The notes below the pieces were generated by a model. The model made no database searches, was not told the DNA's origin, and saw only the letters and a program-made list of their open reading frames with translations. A program made the position numbers and the translations under genes. Below are positions 17,064 through 26,819 of a stretch of DNA of 38,359 bases, in pieces; position 1 is the stretch's first letter; each line of letters begins with the position of its first letter. Source of the stretch: Lachnospiraceae bacterium UBA7026 (lineage in GTDB: Bacteria; Bacillota; Clostridia; Lachnospirales; Lachnospiraceae); contig DLBH01000044.1 in assembly GCA_002494165.1 (NCBI GenBank), positions 1 to 38,359 on the forward strand. Reading direction: 5' to 3'.

Positions 17064-20000
17064 ATGAGCTACGAATTTAACCCAAAAACCAGAAACCAGG
17101 ATGTCCATCACCCTAACTGTGTAGTGGGAATCGGCGCTTCCGCCGGAGGTCTGGAAGCACTTCAGCAGTTTCTCACTTTTCTTCCAGGCAACACGGGGAT
17201 GGCCTTTGTGATCATCCAGCATCTGGCTCCCAACCACAAGAGCATGCTGGTTGATATCCTGGGTAAATATACAGTTATGCCCATCACTCAGGTAAGAGAT
17301 GGCATGGTTGTTGAGAGAGACCACATTTACATGATCCCTCCCAAATATAACGTGGAGATCGAAGGGGATACCCTGCACCTGAAGGAGTATGATTTCAGCA
17401 AAATCAACCACCCGGTTGATATTTTCTTCCGGTCCCTGGCCGACTCCTACGAAAACCGGGCAGTGGCGGTCATTCTTTCCGGAACCGGCTCTGACGGTAC
17501 CAACGGTATCCGGTCCATCAAGGAAAAGAACGGTGTCATCATAGTCCAGACTCCGGAAAGCGCTAAATTTGACGGCATGCCCCGGAATGCCATCTCCACC
17601 GGATTTGTGGACCTGATCCAGAACCCGGACAGCATCGCCAGAGAGATGGCCCACATCTCTGCCTCCCTGATTACCGCTGAGCAGAGACTGCAGGTCCAGG
17701 ACCATGATCTTATGTCACAGATTTTCTCTATTTTAAAGAGTGTGACCAACATAAATTACGCTTATTACAAACAGACCACAATCCTCCGCAGGATTGAAAG
17801 ACGCCTTGTGGTGACCCACAACCGTAATCTCAAGGAGTATGTTAATTACCTGTCTAATAATCCCGACGAAGCCAAGCTGCTCTCCAAGGAGGTTCTGATC
17901 GGTGTTACCAGCTTTTTCCGGGACCAGGATTACTTCGAGGTTCTGAAGAACACCGTAATCAAGTCCCTGATTAAGGACACACCGGCGGGAAGGGCCATCC
18001 GTGTATGGGTAGCCGGCTGTTCCACCGGTGAGGAAGCTTACTCCATTGCCATCCTTTTCATGGAGGTCATGGATGAACTGGGCATCCGCCGGGATGTCAA
18101 AATCTTTGCCACTGACCTGGATATGGACGCCATCGGTGTTGCCAGCAGAGGAATCTACGGCGACAACATCATCGATGATGTCAGTGTCAACAGACTCAGC
18201 CGCTATTTCAACCGCAAGGGCAATAAATATATGGTCCGCCACGATGTGCGCAAGATGATCATCTTCGCCCAGCACAATGTATTCCAGGATCCGCCCTTCG
18301 GCAAGCTGGACCTGATCAGCTGCCGGAACATGCTGATTTATTTCCAGGCTGTGCTCCAGCGCAACCTCTTCGGCATCTTCCACATGGCCCTGAATGACGG
18401 CGGCTACCTTTTCCTGGGCAGGTCTGAATCTGTCATTGATTACGATGATATCTTCCGCCTGCTTTGCGCCAATGAGAAGATCTTCATTCATAATATGTCA
18501 GGAAAACTGCCGACCACCCATAACTACAGCTATTCCATCCGGACCATGGACAACAATTTAGATGTACTGAATGTGCCTCAGTATGAGGAGGTAGAGGTCC
18601 AGTATAATTCCAACGACATCGACACCCATGTACTGGAATCCCTCATGCCGGCCACCATTCTGATCAACGAAAAGAATGAGGTCTGGAGAACTTATGGTGA
18701 CTGCAAAGACTTCCTGTCCATTCCCGTGGGGGTCCTTTCCACAGATATCTACACCCTGATCCGGACAGATTTGAAGATTGCCATCTCCACCCTGATCAAG
18801 GATTCAAGGGCCAACCAGAGCAAGATTATCTATGACTCTGTTCCCATTATGCTGGGTGACAGTGTAGAGAAAATCTCCATCGTGGCCCAGCCCATCTATG
18901 ACCGCCATGACACCTTGACAGAATTCACTTCTGTATCTTTTATCAGGGATAACCGGGTCATCGAAGGAAATGTCAGGGAGTACCAGATAGACACGGCAGC
19001 CGCCCAGCGGATTGCCAACCTGGAGCGTGAGCTCAATGTCTCCCAGGATAATCTGAGCCAGACGGTCACTGAGTTAGAGTCGGTAAATGCCGAGCTCCAG
19101 GCTGCCAACGAAGAATTGCTCACTGCCAATGAGGAACTGCAAAGTTCCAACGAAGAACTGCAGTCAGTCAATGAAGAGCTCTACACAGTTAACTCGGAAT
19201 ACCAGTCCAAAGTAAATGAGCTTGTGGGTGTCAACAATGACCTGGCCAACTTCCTCTCCACGACCCTGGTGGGAATCCTCATGGTAGACCGGGACTTAAA
19301 TATCAGGAAGTTTACAGAATACATTTCCTCGGAATTCAAGGTGGCAGACCAGGATGTGGGCCGGTCACTCCGTTACCTGTCCTTCAACTTTGCCACCATA
19401 GACCTGCTGGAGTTGTGCCGGACCGTACTGGCCGAGGAGGAAGCCCTGGAGAAACACTGTGCTTCCATCAACGGCCGGACCTACCTGATCCGTATCGCCC
19501 CCTACCGGCTCCAGGAGAAAAATGATGTAGAGGGCCTGGTACTTACCTTTGTAGATACAACCAAGCAGATTGATGATCAGCAGCAGATTGACGAGATGGC
19601 CAAGGCCCTGCGGCTGGCTGTCCAGTCAGGCCGGGAAAAAGAGGCTTTTCTGTCCCACATGAGCCATGACATGAGAACTCCTATGACAGCCATTCTGGGC
19701 CTGTTGCAGCTGAGTCTGGAAAAGGAAGAGATGTCCCCGACCATGAGGGATAACCTGGAGAAGATCCAGATGTCCAGCAAGTACCTGATGAGTCTGATCG
19801 AAGAGATTCTCGAGACCAGCAGGATCAACGCCGGCAAAGTGGTATCGGTCTGCAAGGCTGTCCGGGAGAAGGTCCTCCTGGAAGAAATCCGGACCATCAT
19901 TGGTGAGCAGGCACGGGAGTCAGGCATCATCTTCCAGAGCACCATTCACCACTGCGAAGACCGCTATGTCCTGATGGATACGGAACATGTAGAACGTATT

Positions 20001-20771
20001 CTCATGAATCTGCTGAGCAACTCCATCAAATTCACCCCGTCAGGCGGCACCATTACCATGGATACCTACGTCGAATACCTGTCCGACGGCAAGGTCCGCC
20101 ACCGTTATATCATCCGGGATACGGGTAAGGGAATCAGTGAAGTCTTCCAGCAGCGGATGTACCACCCCTTCGAGCAGGATATCCAGGACAACGAGGAGAG
20201 AGGCGGAACCGGCCTGGGTCTCTTCATCTGCAAAAACCTGGTCTCCCTGCTGGATGGAGATATTTCCTGTGAGAGCAATGTGGGCGAAGGCACTGTCTTC
20301 ACCGTTACCCTCACCTACAATCTGGCCTCACCGGAACAGATCCTGCTCCTGAAAAATAATATCACCACCTACGAGGACAGGTTGCTCTATGGCAAGAATG
20401 TCCTGGTGGCTGAAGATAACGAAATCGTCGCTGAAGTAATCCTTCGTCTCCTGGAGGCCAAGGGCATCCATGGAGAGCTGGCCAGGGACGGACGGGAAGC
20501 GGTTGAATTATACCGTAAGAAAGGCCCCTTCCATTTCCAGGCTATTATCATGGATGTCCGTATGCCCATAATGAACGGTCTGGAAGCGACCAGTGAAATC
20601 AGGATTTCCGGTCTGGAGGACAGTGAGAGAATTCCAATCATAGCCCTGACAGCCGACCTGCAGGAGGAAACTGAAGCCAGCTGTCTTGAAGCCGGAATGG
20701 ATGCCTGCCTCACCAAGCCCATTTCCCAGGAACAGCTTTTCACTCTTTTAATAGAAAAGTTCGACGAGTAA
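17064..20771 (+). CDS. CheB-CheR-PAS-histidine kinase-receiver hybrid
   Basis: A 1235-residue multidomain signalling protein. In order: a CheB methylesterase domain with full triad (S26 in GASAGG, H53 in IQHLAP, D144 in SGTGSDG); a CheR methyltransferase domain with SAM motif VAGCSTGEEAYS near 315 and CRNMLIYF; a PAS-like region; a long heptad coiled coil near 645-720 (ELQAANEELLTANEELQSSN and similar); a second PAS; HisKA with H868 in SHDMRTPM; HATPase_c with NLLSNSIKFT, DTGKGI and GGTGLGLFI; and a C-terminal receiver with D1164 in IIMDVRMP and a TKPI lysine. AGGGAGG sets the start. It should autophosphorylate and pass phosphate through the adjacent Hpt. What the CheB/CheR halves act on is unclear, since no chemoreceptor gene is near. 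Confidence 0.95.
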   Translation: MSYEFNPKTRNQDVHHPNCVVGIGASAGGLEALQQFLTFLPGNTGMAFVIIQHLAPNHKSMLVDILGKYTVMPITQVRDGMVVERDHIYMIPPKYNVEIEGDTLHLKEYDFSKINHPVDIFFRSLADSYENRAVAVILSGTGSDGTNGIRSIKEKNGVIIVQTPESAKFDGMPRNAISTGFVDLIQNPDSIAREMAHISASLITAEQRLQVQDHDLMSQIFSILKSVTNINYAYYKQTTILRRIERRLVVTHNRNLKEYVNYLSNNPDEAKLLSKEVLIGVTSFFRDQDYFEVLKNTVIKSLIKDTPAGRAIRVWVAGCSTGEEAYSIAILFMEVMDELGIRRDVKIFATDLDMDAIGVASRGIYGDNIIDDVSVNRLSRYFNRKGNKYMVRHDVRKMIIFAQHNVFQDPPFGKLDLISCRNMLIYFQAVLQRNLFGIFHMALNDGGYLFLGRSESVIDYDDIFRLLCANEKIFIHNMSGKLPTTHNYSYSIRTMDNNLDVLNVPQYEEVEVQYNSNDIDTHVLESLMPATILINEKNEVWRTYGDCKDFLSIPVGVLSTDIYTLIRTDLKIAISTLIKDSRANQSKIIYDSVPIMLGDSVEKISIVAQPIYDRHDTLTEFTSVSFIRDNRVIEGNVREYQIDTAAAQRIANLERELNVSQDNLSQTVTELESVNAELQAANEELLTANEELQSSNEELQSVNEELYTVNSEYQSKVNELVGVNNDLANFLSTTLVGILMVDRDLNIRKFTEYISSEFKVADQDVGRSLRYLSFNFATIDLLELCRTVLAEEEALEKHCASINGRTYLIRIAPYRLQEKNDVEGLVLTFVDTTKQIDDQQQIDEMAKALRLAVQSGREKEAFLSHMSHDMRTPMTAILGLLQLSLEKEEMSPTMRDNLEKIQMSSKYLMSLIEEILETSRINAGKVVSVCKAVREKVLLEEIRTIIGEQARESGIIFQSTIHHCEDRYVLMDTEHVERILMNLLSNSIKFTPSGGTITMDTYVEYLSDGKVRHRYIIRDTGKGISEVFQQRMYHPFEQDIQDNEERGGTGLGLFICKNLVSLLDGDISCESNVGEGTVFTVTLTYNLASPEQILLLKNNITTYEDRLLYGKNVLVAEDNEIVAEVILRLLEAKGIHGELARDGREAVELYRKKGPFHFQAIIMDVRMPIMNGLEATSEIRISGLEDSERIPIIALTADLQEETEASCLEAGMDACLTKPISQEQLFTLLIEKFDE

Positions 20772-20773
20772 TT

Positions 20774-22204
20774 ATGACAAAGCATCCTTCTGATCAAAGA
20801 AAGCAACATTTGAATAGTACCCTTGATCATTCTGATAAAAAACCTGATCACTTTACTAAAGCAGATTATCATTCTGGTAAAAGAGGTTATCATTCTGGTA
20901 AAACAGATTATCAATTTGATGAAGCAAAGCATGAGGAGGCGGATTTCCGCCTCCCTATCTCTATGCCCTTTTACAGGAGAATGGTTTTCCTCATCATCTT
21001 TCTGGCAGCCGCCTGCCTGGTCTTCCTTTACGGCTCCTCCCTTCATGGTTCCTTCCATCATGGCTCTTTTTTTCATGGACAGGGAGGACCCCTGACCAAC
21101 CCATATAGGGCAAGTCTCTTTATCATGGTTATGGCCCTCTCTGCCCTGGCAGTTGTCTCGGCAGCATCCTTTTTGAGCTGCCTAAAAAAAGGAGCCTTTA
21201 CCAATGACCTGGTCTGCTCCTGCGGCACTGCCATCTTTTTTATCTACTGGACTGCCCTCCTGCTCATGATTCTGGAAAATAAGCAGGCTGCTCCTCTGAA
21301 AGCCGGGTCCTTGCTGGAGACCTGTGTCTTTCATTCCTTAAAGGCAACAGCCGCTCCCGCCCTGGCCGGAATCCTCTTTCTTATTCTTTCTAATATTGTG
21401 ACCATATCAAGAACCGGTCTGTCCGAAAACCTGCCCAGTCTGGCCTTTGGCCTCCTTGCCATATCAGGCCGCCTTCTTTTCATGGCTACCTGCAGCCTGA
21501 ACGGCCCGGATATGATAAAAAAGCTGGTCTCCCTGCTGGGCCCTGGCACTGGTCTTTGTATTCTCTATATAGAGACCTTCTTTTTAGCCTGCCTGGTCTG
21601 CGGCCTTCTGGCCCTCAGGCAGAAGCCGGAAAAGGCAGCCGGCTATATCATCATCCCAGGTTGTAAGGTCTGGCCTGACGGAACCATGTCCCTGTCTTTA
21701 AAAAACAGGGTAGCTACAGCCTGGCTTTACGAAAAAAATCAGTACAAGACCACAGGCTGCCATGCCCTTTTCCTCCCCTCCGGAGGCAAGGGCAGCAACA
21801 GGATTCCTTCCGAAGCCCAGGCTATGAAGGATTATTTAACAGCCAGGGGAATACCGGAAAATGCGATTCTGGTCGAGGACCGTGCCCTCAGCACCTACCA
21901 GAATTTCCTTTATTCCAAGGAACTGCTGCAGGCCCGGAAAAACCAGACCGGAAAGAAACAGGCCAACCCTTATATTATCTTTTGCAGCGACAACTACCAC
22001 CTGCTCCGCTGCTTTATCACGGCAGACCAGGCCGGCCTTCCTGTCCGTGCCATAGCCTGCCGGCCCTCCTGGTACAACTATGCCAATGCCTGCCTGAGAG
22101 AATACCTGGCCCTGATTTATATCAACCTGGGCTACCACCTGGTCCTTCTGGCTGCCATACTGGCAGGAAGCACTTTACTCTCTCTCATGCAGGGCTCTTT
22201 ATAA
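20774..22204 (+). CDS. DUF218 (YdcF/SanA-like) membrane protein with repeat N-terminus
   Basis: A 476-residue protein: a hydrophilic N-terminus with five 7-residue repeats (such as DYHSGKR and GYHSGKT), about six hydrophobic segments between residues 70 and 280, then a C-terminal DUF218 domain (IIPGCKVWPDGTMS, LPSGGKGSN, ILVEDRALSTYQN, IIFCSDNYHLLR). Proteins of this family act in envelope maintenance, with unclear chemistry. The ATG is 2 bp past the kinase stop, so the gene is likely in that operon, although its ribosome binding site is poor. A perfect hairpin at 20935-20954 hides AGGAGG within the coding sequence, so a start at ATG 20963, which would skip the repeats, cannot be excluded. 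Confidence 0.82.
   Translation: MTKHPSDQRKQHLNSTLDHSDKKPDHFTKADYHSGKRGYHSGKTDYQFDEAKHEEADFRLPISMPFYRRMVFLIIFLAAACLVFLYGSSLHGSFHHGSFFHGQGGPLTNPYRASLFIMVMALSALAVVSAASFLSCLKKGAFTNDLVCSCGTAIFFIYWTALLLMILENKQAAPLKAGSLLETCVFHSLKATAAPALAGILFLILSNIVTISRTGLSENLPSLAFGLLAISGRLLFMATCSLNGPDMIKKLVSLLGPGTGLCILYIETFFLACLVCGLLALRQKPEKAAGYIIIPGCKVWPDGTMSLSLKNRVATAWLYEKNQYKTTGCHALFLPSGGKGSNRIPSEAQAMKDYLTARGIPENAILVEDRALSTYQNFLYSKELLQARKNQTGKKQANPYIIFCSDNYHLLRCFITADQAGLPVRAIACRPSWYNYANACLREYLALIYINLGYHLVLLAAILAGSTLLSLMQGSL
20822..20926 (+). repeat. Five in-frame 21-bp tandem repeats
   Basis: Units start at 20822, 20843, 20864, 20885 and 20906 and encode LDHSDKK, PDHFTKA, DYHSGKR, GYHSGKT and DYQFDEA. The array is in frame with the DUF218 gene and encodes its His/Lys/Asp-rich N-terminus. 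Confidence 0.8.
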
Positions 22205-22320
22205 AGTCCATGCCAAAAAGGCCCGGGAAAGGTCCTGCAAGCAGGTTACTTGTTACTGCAGGGTCAGGAAATATTTCCGTTAAAAAGCCATCCGAAAGGA
22301 ATCATATAGTCCAAATAATA

Positions 22321-22487
22321 ACAGGTCTGAAATAACAGACTTGAAATTGCGGGCTTGAAATAACAGTATTAGAATAATAGACTCAAATAACAGACTTAAA
22401 ATTACCGTCTTAGAATTACAGCTTTAGAATAACAGACTTAGAATTACAGACTTAGAATTACAGACTTAGAATTACAGTTTTAAAGAA
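22321..22487 (+). repeat. Twelve degenerate 14-bp tandem repeats
   Basis: The unit is close to ACAGACTTAGAATT. Three adjacent units near 22432-22473 are identical; one unit is 13 bp. The array fills most of the 306-bp gap before the oxidoreductase gene, ending 23 bp before its ATG. There are no spacers, so it is not a CRISPR. It carries many in-frame stops. Confidence 0.85.
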
Positions 22488-22510
22488 ACGCATTCAGAAA
22501 GGAGTCCGCC

Positions 22511-23530
22511 ATGCTCACTATCGCTTATGTTGGCTTCGGGGTCAGCGCCCGGGAATACCATATCCCCTATGTGGAAAATGATCCCCGAATCAAGATTAAA
22601 TATGTCTACAGAAGAGAAGAGGACATCGCCCAGAATGCCCCCTACGAACCCTTCTATCCGGAAATACAATTCACCACAAACTTTGAAACCCTGCTCCAGG
22701 ATCCTGACCTGGACCTGATTGTGGTCTCCGCCCCCGATGCCTTCCATGTCCCCTATGCCAGACAAATTCTTGAGGCCGGCAAGCATGCCCTGATCGAAAA
22801 ACCCTTCGCACCCACAGCTGCCCAGGCAAGGGAAATCTTTACCCTGGCCAGGGAAAAAGGCCTGGTCTGCATGCCCAACCAGAACCGCCGCTTTGACGCC
22901 GACTTCCTGGCCTTAAAAGAAGTAATCGCCAGCGGGAAAATCGGAGACATCGTCCGCCTGGAAAGCCATTACGATTATTATAGGGAAAATGGCTGGTACG
23001 ACTATTTCGGCACCCTCTATAATCTGGGCGTCCACACCACAGACCAGATCATCAGCCTCCTGGGCATACCCGACCAGGTCCGCTATGACGTAAGAAGCAT
23101 CCACCACCCCGGCAAGGCAGACGACTACTACGATCTGGAATTCTTCTACGGCAACAGCAAGGCCTCCGTCAACACCAGCATGTGCGTCCTCATCGACTAC
23201 CCCCGCTTCACCCTCCACGGCACCAAAGGCAGCTTCACCCTGCCCCCCGTCATCCACAACTCAGGCAAGAAAAAAAACATAGGCCGCCATGTCATCAACC
23301 AAAGCCCCGCCCCCCAGGACCGCTGGGGCAGCCTGGTCTACAAAAACAAAGCGGGCCAGACCATCAAGGAAAAAATCCCCGTAGACTGCGCCCACTATGA
23401 AAAAATATACGACAACCTCATCGACGCCATCGAAAACGGAGCCGAAAAATGCATCAAAGACCAGGAAGTCATCAAAGTCCTGGAAATCCTCGAAACCGCC
23501 ACTAATGTAGCCAAAAGCCATGCCAAATAG
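22511..23530 (+). CDS. Gfo/Idh/MocA family NAD(P)-dependent oxidoreductase
   Basis: A 339-residue Rossmann oxidoreductase. The N-terminal nucleotide-binding region reads YVGFGVSAREYH, then VVSAPDAFHVPYA and the family motif EKPF. NLGVHTTDQIISLLG in the C-terminal domain gives the usual active-site His and Asp (GxHxxD). Members oxidise or isomerise sugars, inositols and related polyols; the substrate cannot be read here. GAAAGGAG precedes the ATG. The last third is notably C-rich in third positions compared with its neighbours. It is monocistronic and converges on sbcC, with no clear terminator in the 99-bp gap. Confidence 0.9.
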   Translation: MLTIAYVGFGVSAREYHIPYVENDPRIKIKYVYRREEDIAQNAPYEPFYPEIQFTTNFETLLQDPDLDLIVVSAPDAFHVPYARQILEAGKHALIEKPFAPTAAQAREIFTLAREKGLVCMPNQNRRFDADFLALKEVIASGKIGDIVRLESHYDYYRENGWYDYFGTLYNLGVHTTDQIISLLGIPDQVRYDVRSIHHPGKADDYYDLEFFYGNSKASVNTSMCVLIDYPRFTLHGTKGSFTLPPVIHNSGKKKNIGRHVINQSPAPQDRWGSLVYKNKAGQTIKEKIPVDCAHYEKIYDNLIDAIENGAEKCIKDQEVIKVLEILETATNVAKSHAK

Positions 23531-23629
23531 CAGCGGAAGAAAACCCGAAGCTATAGCATGTCTTTTAGGGACCCATTAGCATCTTAACCTGACTTCTACA
23601 ACTTCATTGCCAAAAGCCCATGACTCACC

Positions 23630-26600
23630 CTAGCTCAGCTGCCAGCTGGCATGACTCCCTTCCTCATCTTTTTTGATGACCAGCTGGTCATCGATCTGCT
23701 GCTGGAGCTCCGTCACATGGGAAATGATACCAATCATCTTGGATCCTTCAGCCATATCCTGCAGAACCTTGATGGCCTGGTTTCTGGCATTCTCATCCAG
23801 GGACCCAAAGCCCTCATCCACGAACATCACATCCAGGTTAATGGCGGCGGAATCCTCCTGGATCTGGTCCGCCATACCTAGGGCCAGGGCCAGGGCAGCC
23901 ATAAAGGATTCCCCGCCGGACAGGCTTCGGATTTCTCTTACCTTGCCGGTCACCGCGGAATAAACCATGAGATCCAGGCCCTTGTTCCTTCCCTGACCAG
24001 CCTGTTCAGAATCGACCATACGAAGCTCAAACTGGCCTGCGGACATCTCCCGGAAACGTCGGTTAGCCGCATAGAGAATCTTCTCCAGGTAATATCTCTG
24101 GACAAAGGTCTCCAGATCCATCCGGCCACCCTTGACATTTCCGGAGAGGACCTGGTAAAGCTTTCTGACTGCCTCATACTCTTCAAGAAGCTTCTTTCTT
24201 TCCTCCATTTTAGAAGTAATCTTTCCGGCTACCTGTTTATTGACACGGAGCCATTCCCTGCAGCGGTTTCTCTCTTCTTCCGCCTGACTCCATCTATTAT
24301 CAGCCATCCTTTTCGCCTCTTCGAGAGCCTCCATATCCGGCCTCTCCCTGTCACCGATCGTTCTCTGGGCTGAGTCCATTTTACCCTGGGCCTCTGCCTT
24401 ACGGCGGCCAAAGCGCTCCACCTCTTTTTGCAGCTGGTCCGGCTTCTCCGGTCCATAAGTCCTTGTCAGTTCCTTCCACTGGTCCTCTGTCAGTTCCTTT
24501 TCTGCCATCAGGGACTGATAGGCAGCCTCCCTCTCTTCTAAGAAAGTCTCTTTTTCCGGAATCTCCTTCTTATAGCGGTCGATCAGAGTCTGGGCCTGAT
24601 GGAGACTGGCCCTGGCCTGGTCCAGCTTTTTCTTAGCCTCCAGATAAATCTCCTGGCTCCTGTCCCTCCGGGTCTGGGCCGTTTTACGGTCCTGGAGAGC
24701 CTCTTCCTCCGTCTCATAAAGCTTGCTTTTTTTCAGATTATCAAGGGACGTTCTGGATCCCTGAAGGTCTGCCCTGGCCTGGGTCACCCGTTCCCCTGCT
24801 TCTTCTATCTTTCTATCCAGCAGGGACTTCCTTTCCCTGCCTTCGGTCAGGTTTTTCTCCAGCCTCTCCTGGTCCTTCTTTTGCTTTTTCAACTGGTCCT
24901 CTTCTTCCCGGATCTCCTTAAGCCGGTCCTCCACCAACTTCCCAGCCATGGAAGGCGGTATTTTCTCCGGAATATGCTCCAGTACCTCATCCAGTCTTTT
25001 GCGGAGCTGCTCTCCCGCCTCTTTGTAACGAGTGTACTTTTCTTCATACAGGGTTTTAGCTTCTCCGGCTTTTCTGGAAGCCTCATTTTCTTTATCTTCC
25101 ATCTCCTTCTTCGCTTTTTCCAAGGCTTCCACTTGCTCCTGAGTTGGTTTGACTCCTCCTTCTTCTATGAATCTGCAGGGATTCGGATGATTCCTTGACC
25201 CGCAAACGGGACAAGGTTCCCCTTCTTTCAATTGCTCCGCTATATAGCCTGCCTGGTTGTCCAGAAAAATTTGCCGCACTTGTGAGTATTCTCTCTCTCT
25301 TTCCTCACGTAGTTTGCGATATTTCTGATATTGCTGGGCTTCCTGTTCTACTTTTCGCTTTTGACTGCCGGTCTCCTTGTAAATGCGGTCAAAGTCCCCG
25401 ACCTCTTCCTTCAGGCGAAGGGCCTGCTCTTCTTTAGCCTTACAGACAGCCAGCCTCTGGTCAACATTTCCCAGGGTCTCCAGGTCTTTCTGCCATTCCT
25501 GCTCCTGGACTTCAAGCTGCTTTTTCTCTTTTTTAAGGGCCTCTGCCTGGCCTGAGGCCCGGGCAAGTTCCTTTTCATGGCCCTTTAGGGTCTCCTCTAC
25601 ATCTTTAATCTGCCTGAAAAGCTGGAGGGCCTTGTCCACTCTTTCAGAAATCTTGCTGAAAAGGGAGATCTCTTTCTCATTCCTTTCCTTTTCCTGCTCT
25701 TCTTGTCCTGCCGCCTGACCGGCCCGGGCTGTAAGGTCCGGCAGGTCCTTTTCCTGCAAAGCCAGGGCTTCTTTTAACCGGGCCAGCTCCTGCCTGGCCT
25801 GGGTCAGGTGCCTGTATTCCCCGGATATGATTCCAGCATCCCGCAATCTGGGAATCAGCCGGGTCCATTCCTGGATCTGGGGCTCTTCCAGCCTGCAGGC
25901 TTCCAGCTCTTTTCCTGCCTGGTCCCTGAGACGGAAGGCCTCCAGCAGGGCCCGGGCCTGTTCCAGCAGGGCACTTTTCTCATCCCTTTCCTTAATGGCC
26001 TTCTTATAAGCCGCCTCAGCCTGACTCTTCATCTCCTGCAAATCGGCACAAAGCTCCTCTAAAAGTCTGGAAAACTCCTCCAGGGCAGCAAGATTATCAT
26101 CCATGATGTCTTTTTTCCTGTCCCTGATAAGCTGGTATTCATCTTCGTCAGGGATAAGTACATGTCCAGCCTCTGTCTGACACTCTGTTTTAATGATCGC
26201 CAGGTCCTTTTCCTTTTCTCTCCGTCTGTCCAGCAGGTTCTGGGTGATATCCTGGTAGAGCTCCGTCCCGAAAAGGCGGCGGAAAATCTCCTTTTTATCA
26301 TCGGATTTAGCCCGGAGCAGTTCCACAAACTCTCCCTGGGCAATCATGGCAATCTGCATGAACTGGTCTTTGGACAGCCCTACAATCTCCTCCAGCTTAC
26401 TATCCGTCTCCTTGCTGTTATATTCAGTCCCATCGGGCATGATCAGGGATACTTCGCTGCTGAGTGCTTTCGTCTCCCCCTTGTTTTTACCCTTGCTGAC
26501 AATTTTCAAATGTCTGGGAACTCTCCGGACCGTATATATTTCCCTGGTCTCCCCGCTGCCCTCAGAAAATGTCAACTCCACATAGGGCAAGGTATCATAA

Positions 26601-26818
26601 CCAATATATTGACTCTGGAGAATGACACCATCCTTTTTATTAGCGGTAGAACTGGCTGCTCCGTAAAGAGCAAAAACAATGGCATCAAAAATAGTTGTTT
26701 TTCCTGACCCTGTGTCGCCGGTGATCAGGAATAGATTCTGGTTGGGCCTGGTGAAATCTATGGTGGTCTTTTTTCCGTAAGATCCGAAGGCCTGCATGGT
26801 TAAGCTGATTGGTCTCAT
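23630..26818 (-). CDS. sbcC: SbcC, SMC-like exonuclease ATPase subunit
   Basis: A 1062-residue Rad50/SbcC ATPase. The N-terminal Walker A is GDTGSGKTT (34-42), two long coiled coils flank the zinc hook CPVCGSRNHP near residue 535, and the C-terminal head has LSGGE (966) and Walker B DVMFVDE (about 996). With SbcD it forms the nuclease that opens hairpins and protein-blocked DNA ends. The ATG is 1 bp past the sbcD stop, so the pair is one operon with sbcD first. The length is normal. In a window with many inverted and tandem repeats its hairpin-cleaving activity is relevant. Confidence 0.96.
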   Translation of the reverse strand: MRPISLTMQAFGSYGKKTTIDFTRPNQNLFLITGDTGSGKTTIFDAIVFALYGAASSTANKKDGVILQSQYIGYDTLPYVELTFSEGSGETREIYTVRRVPRHLKIVSKGKNKGETKALSSEVSLIMPDGTEYNSKETDSKLEEIVGLSKDQFMQIAMIAQGEFVELLRAKSDDKKEIFRRLFGTELYQDITQNLLDRRREKEKDLAIIKTECQTEAGHVLIPDEDEYQLIRDRKKDIMDDNLAALEEFSRLLEELCADLQEMKSQAEAAYKKAIKERDEKSALLEQARALLEAFRLRDQAGKELEACRLEEPQIQEWTRLIPRLRDAGIISGEYRHLTQARQELARLKEALALQEKDLPDLTARAGQAAGQEEQEKERNEKEISLFSKISERVDKALQLFRQIKDVEETLKGHEKELARASGQAEALKKEKKQLEVQEQEWQKDLETLGNVDQRLAVCKAKEEQALRLKEEVGDFDRIYKETGSQKRKVEQEAQQYQKYRKLREEREREYSQVRQIFLDNQAGYIAEQLKEGEPCPVCGSRNHPNPCRFIEEGGVKPTQEQVEALEKAKKEMEDKENEASRKAGEAKTLYEEKYTRYKEAGEQLRKRLDEVLEHIPEKIPPSMAGKLVEDRLKEIREEEDQLKKQKKDQERLEKNLTEGRERKSLLDRKIEEAGERVTQARADLQGSRTSLDNLKKSKLYETEEEALQDRKTAQTRRDRSQEIYLEAKKKLDQARASLHQAQTLIDRYKKEIPEKETFLEEREAAYQSLMAEKELTEDQWKELTRTYGPEKPDQLQKEVERFGRRKAEAQGKMDSAQRTIGDRERPDMEALEEAKRMADNRWSQAEEERNRCREWLRVNKQVAGKITSKMEERKKLLEEYEAVRKLYQVLSGNVKGGRMDLETFVQRYYLEKILYAANRRFREMSAGQFELRMVDSEQAGQGRNKGLDLMVYSAVTGKVREIRSLSGGESFMAALALALGMADQIQEDSAAINLDVMFVDEGFGSLDENARNQAIKVLQDMAEGSKMIGIISHVTELQQQIDDQLVIKKDEEGSHASWQLS

Positions 26819-26819
26819 A

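Noticed and set aside
17733..18491. A 252-codon minus-strand frame inside the CheB-CheR hybrid gene
   Set aside because: It is antisense to a catalytic domain with recognised motifs, and has no ribosome binding site or family signal.
22321..22487. CRISPR or coding repeat
   Set aside because: Units are directly abutting with no spacers, and stop codons occur in the frames.
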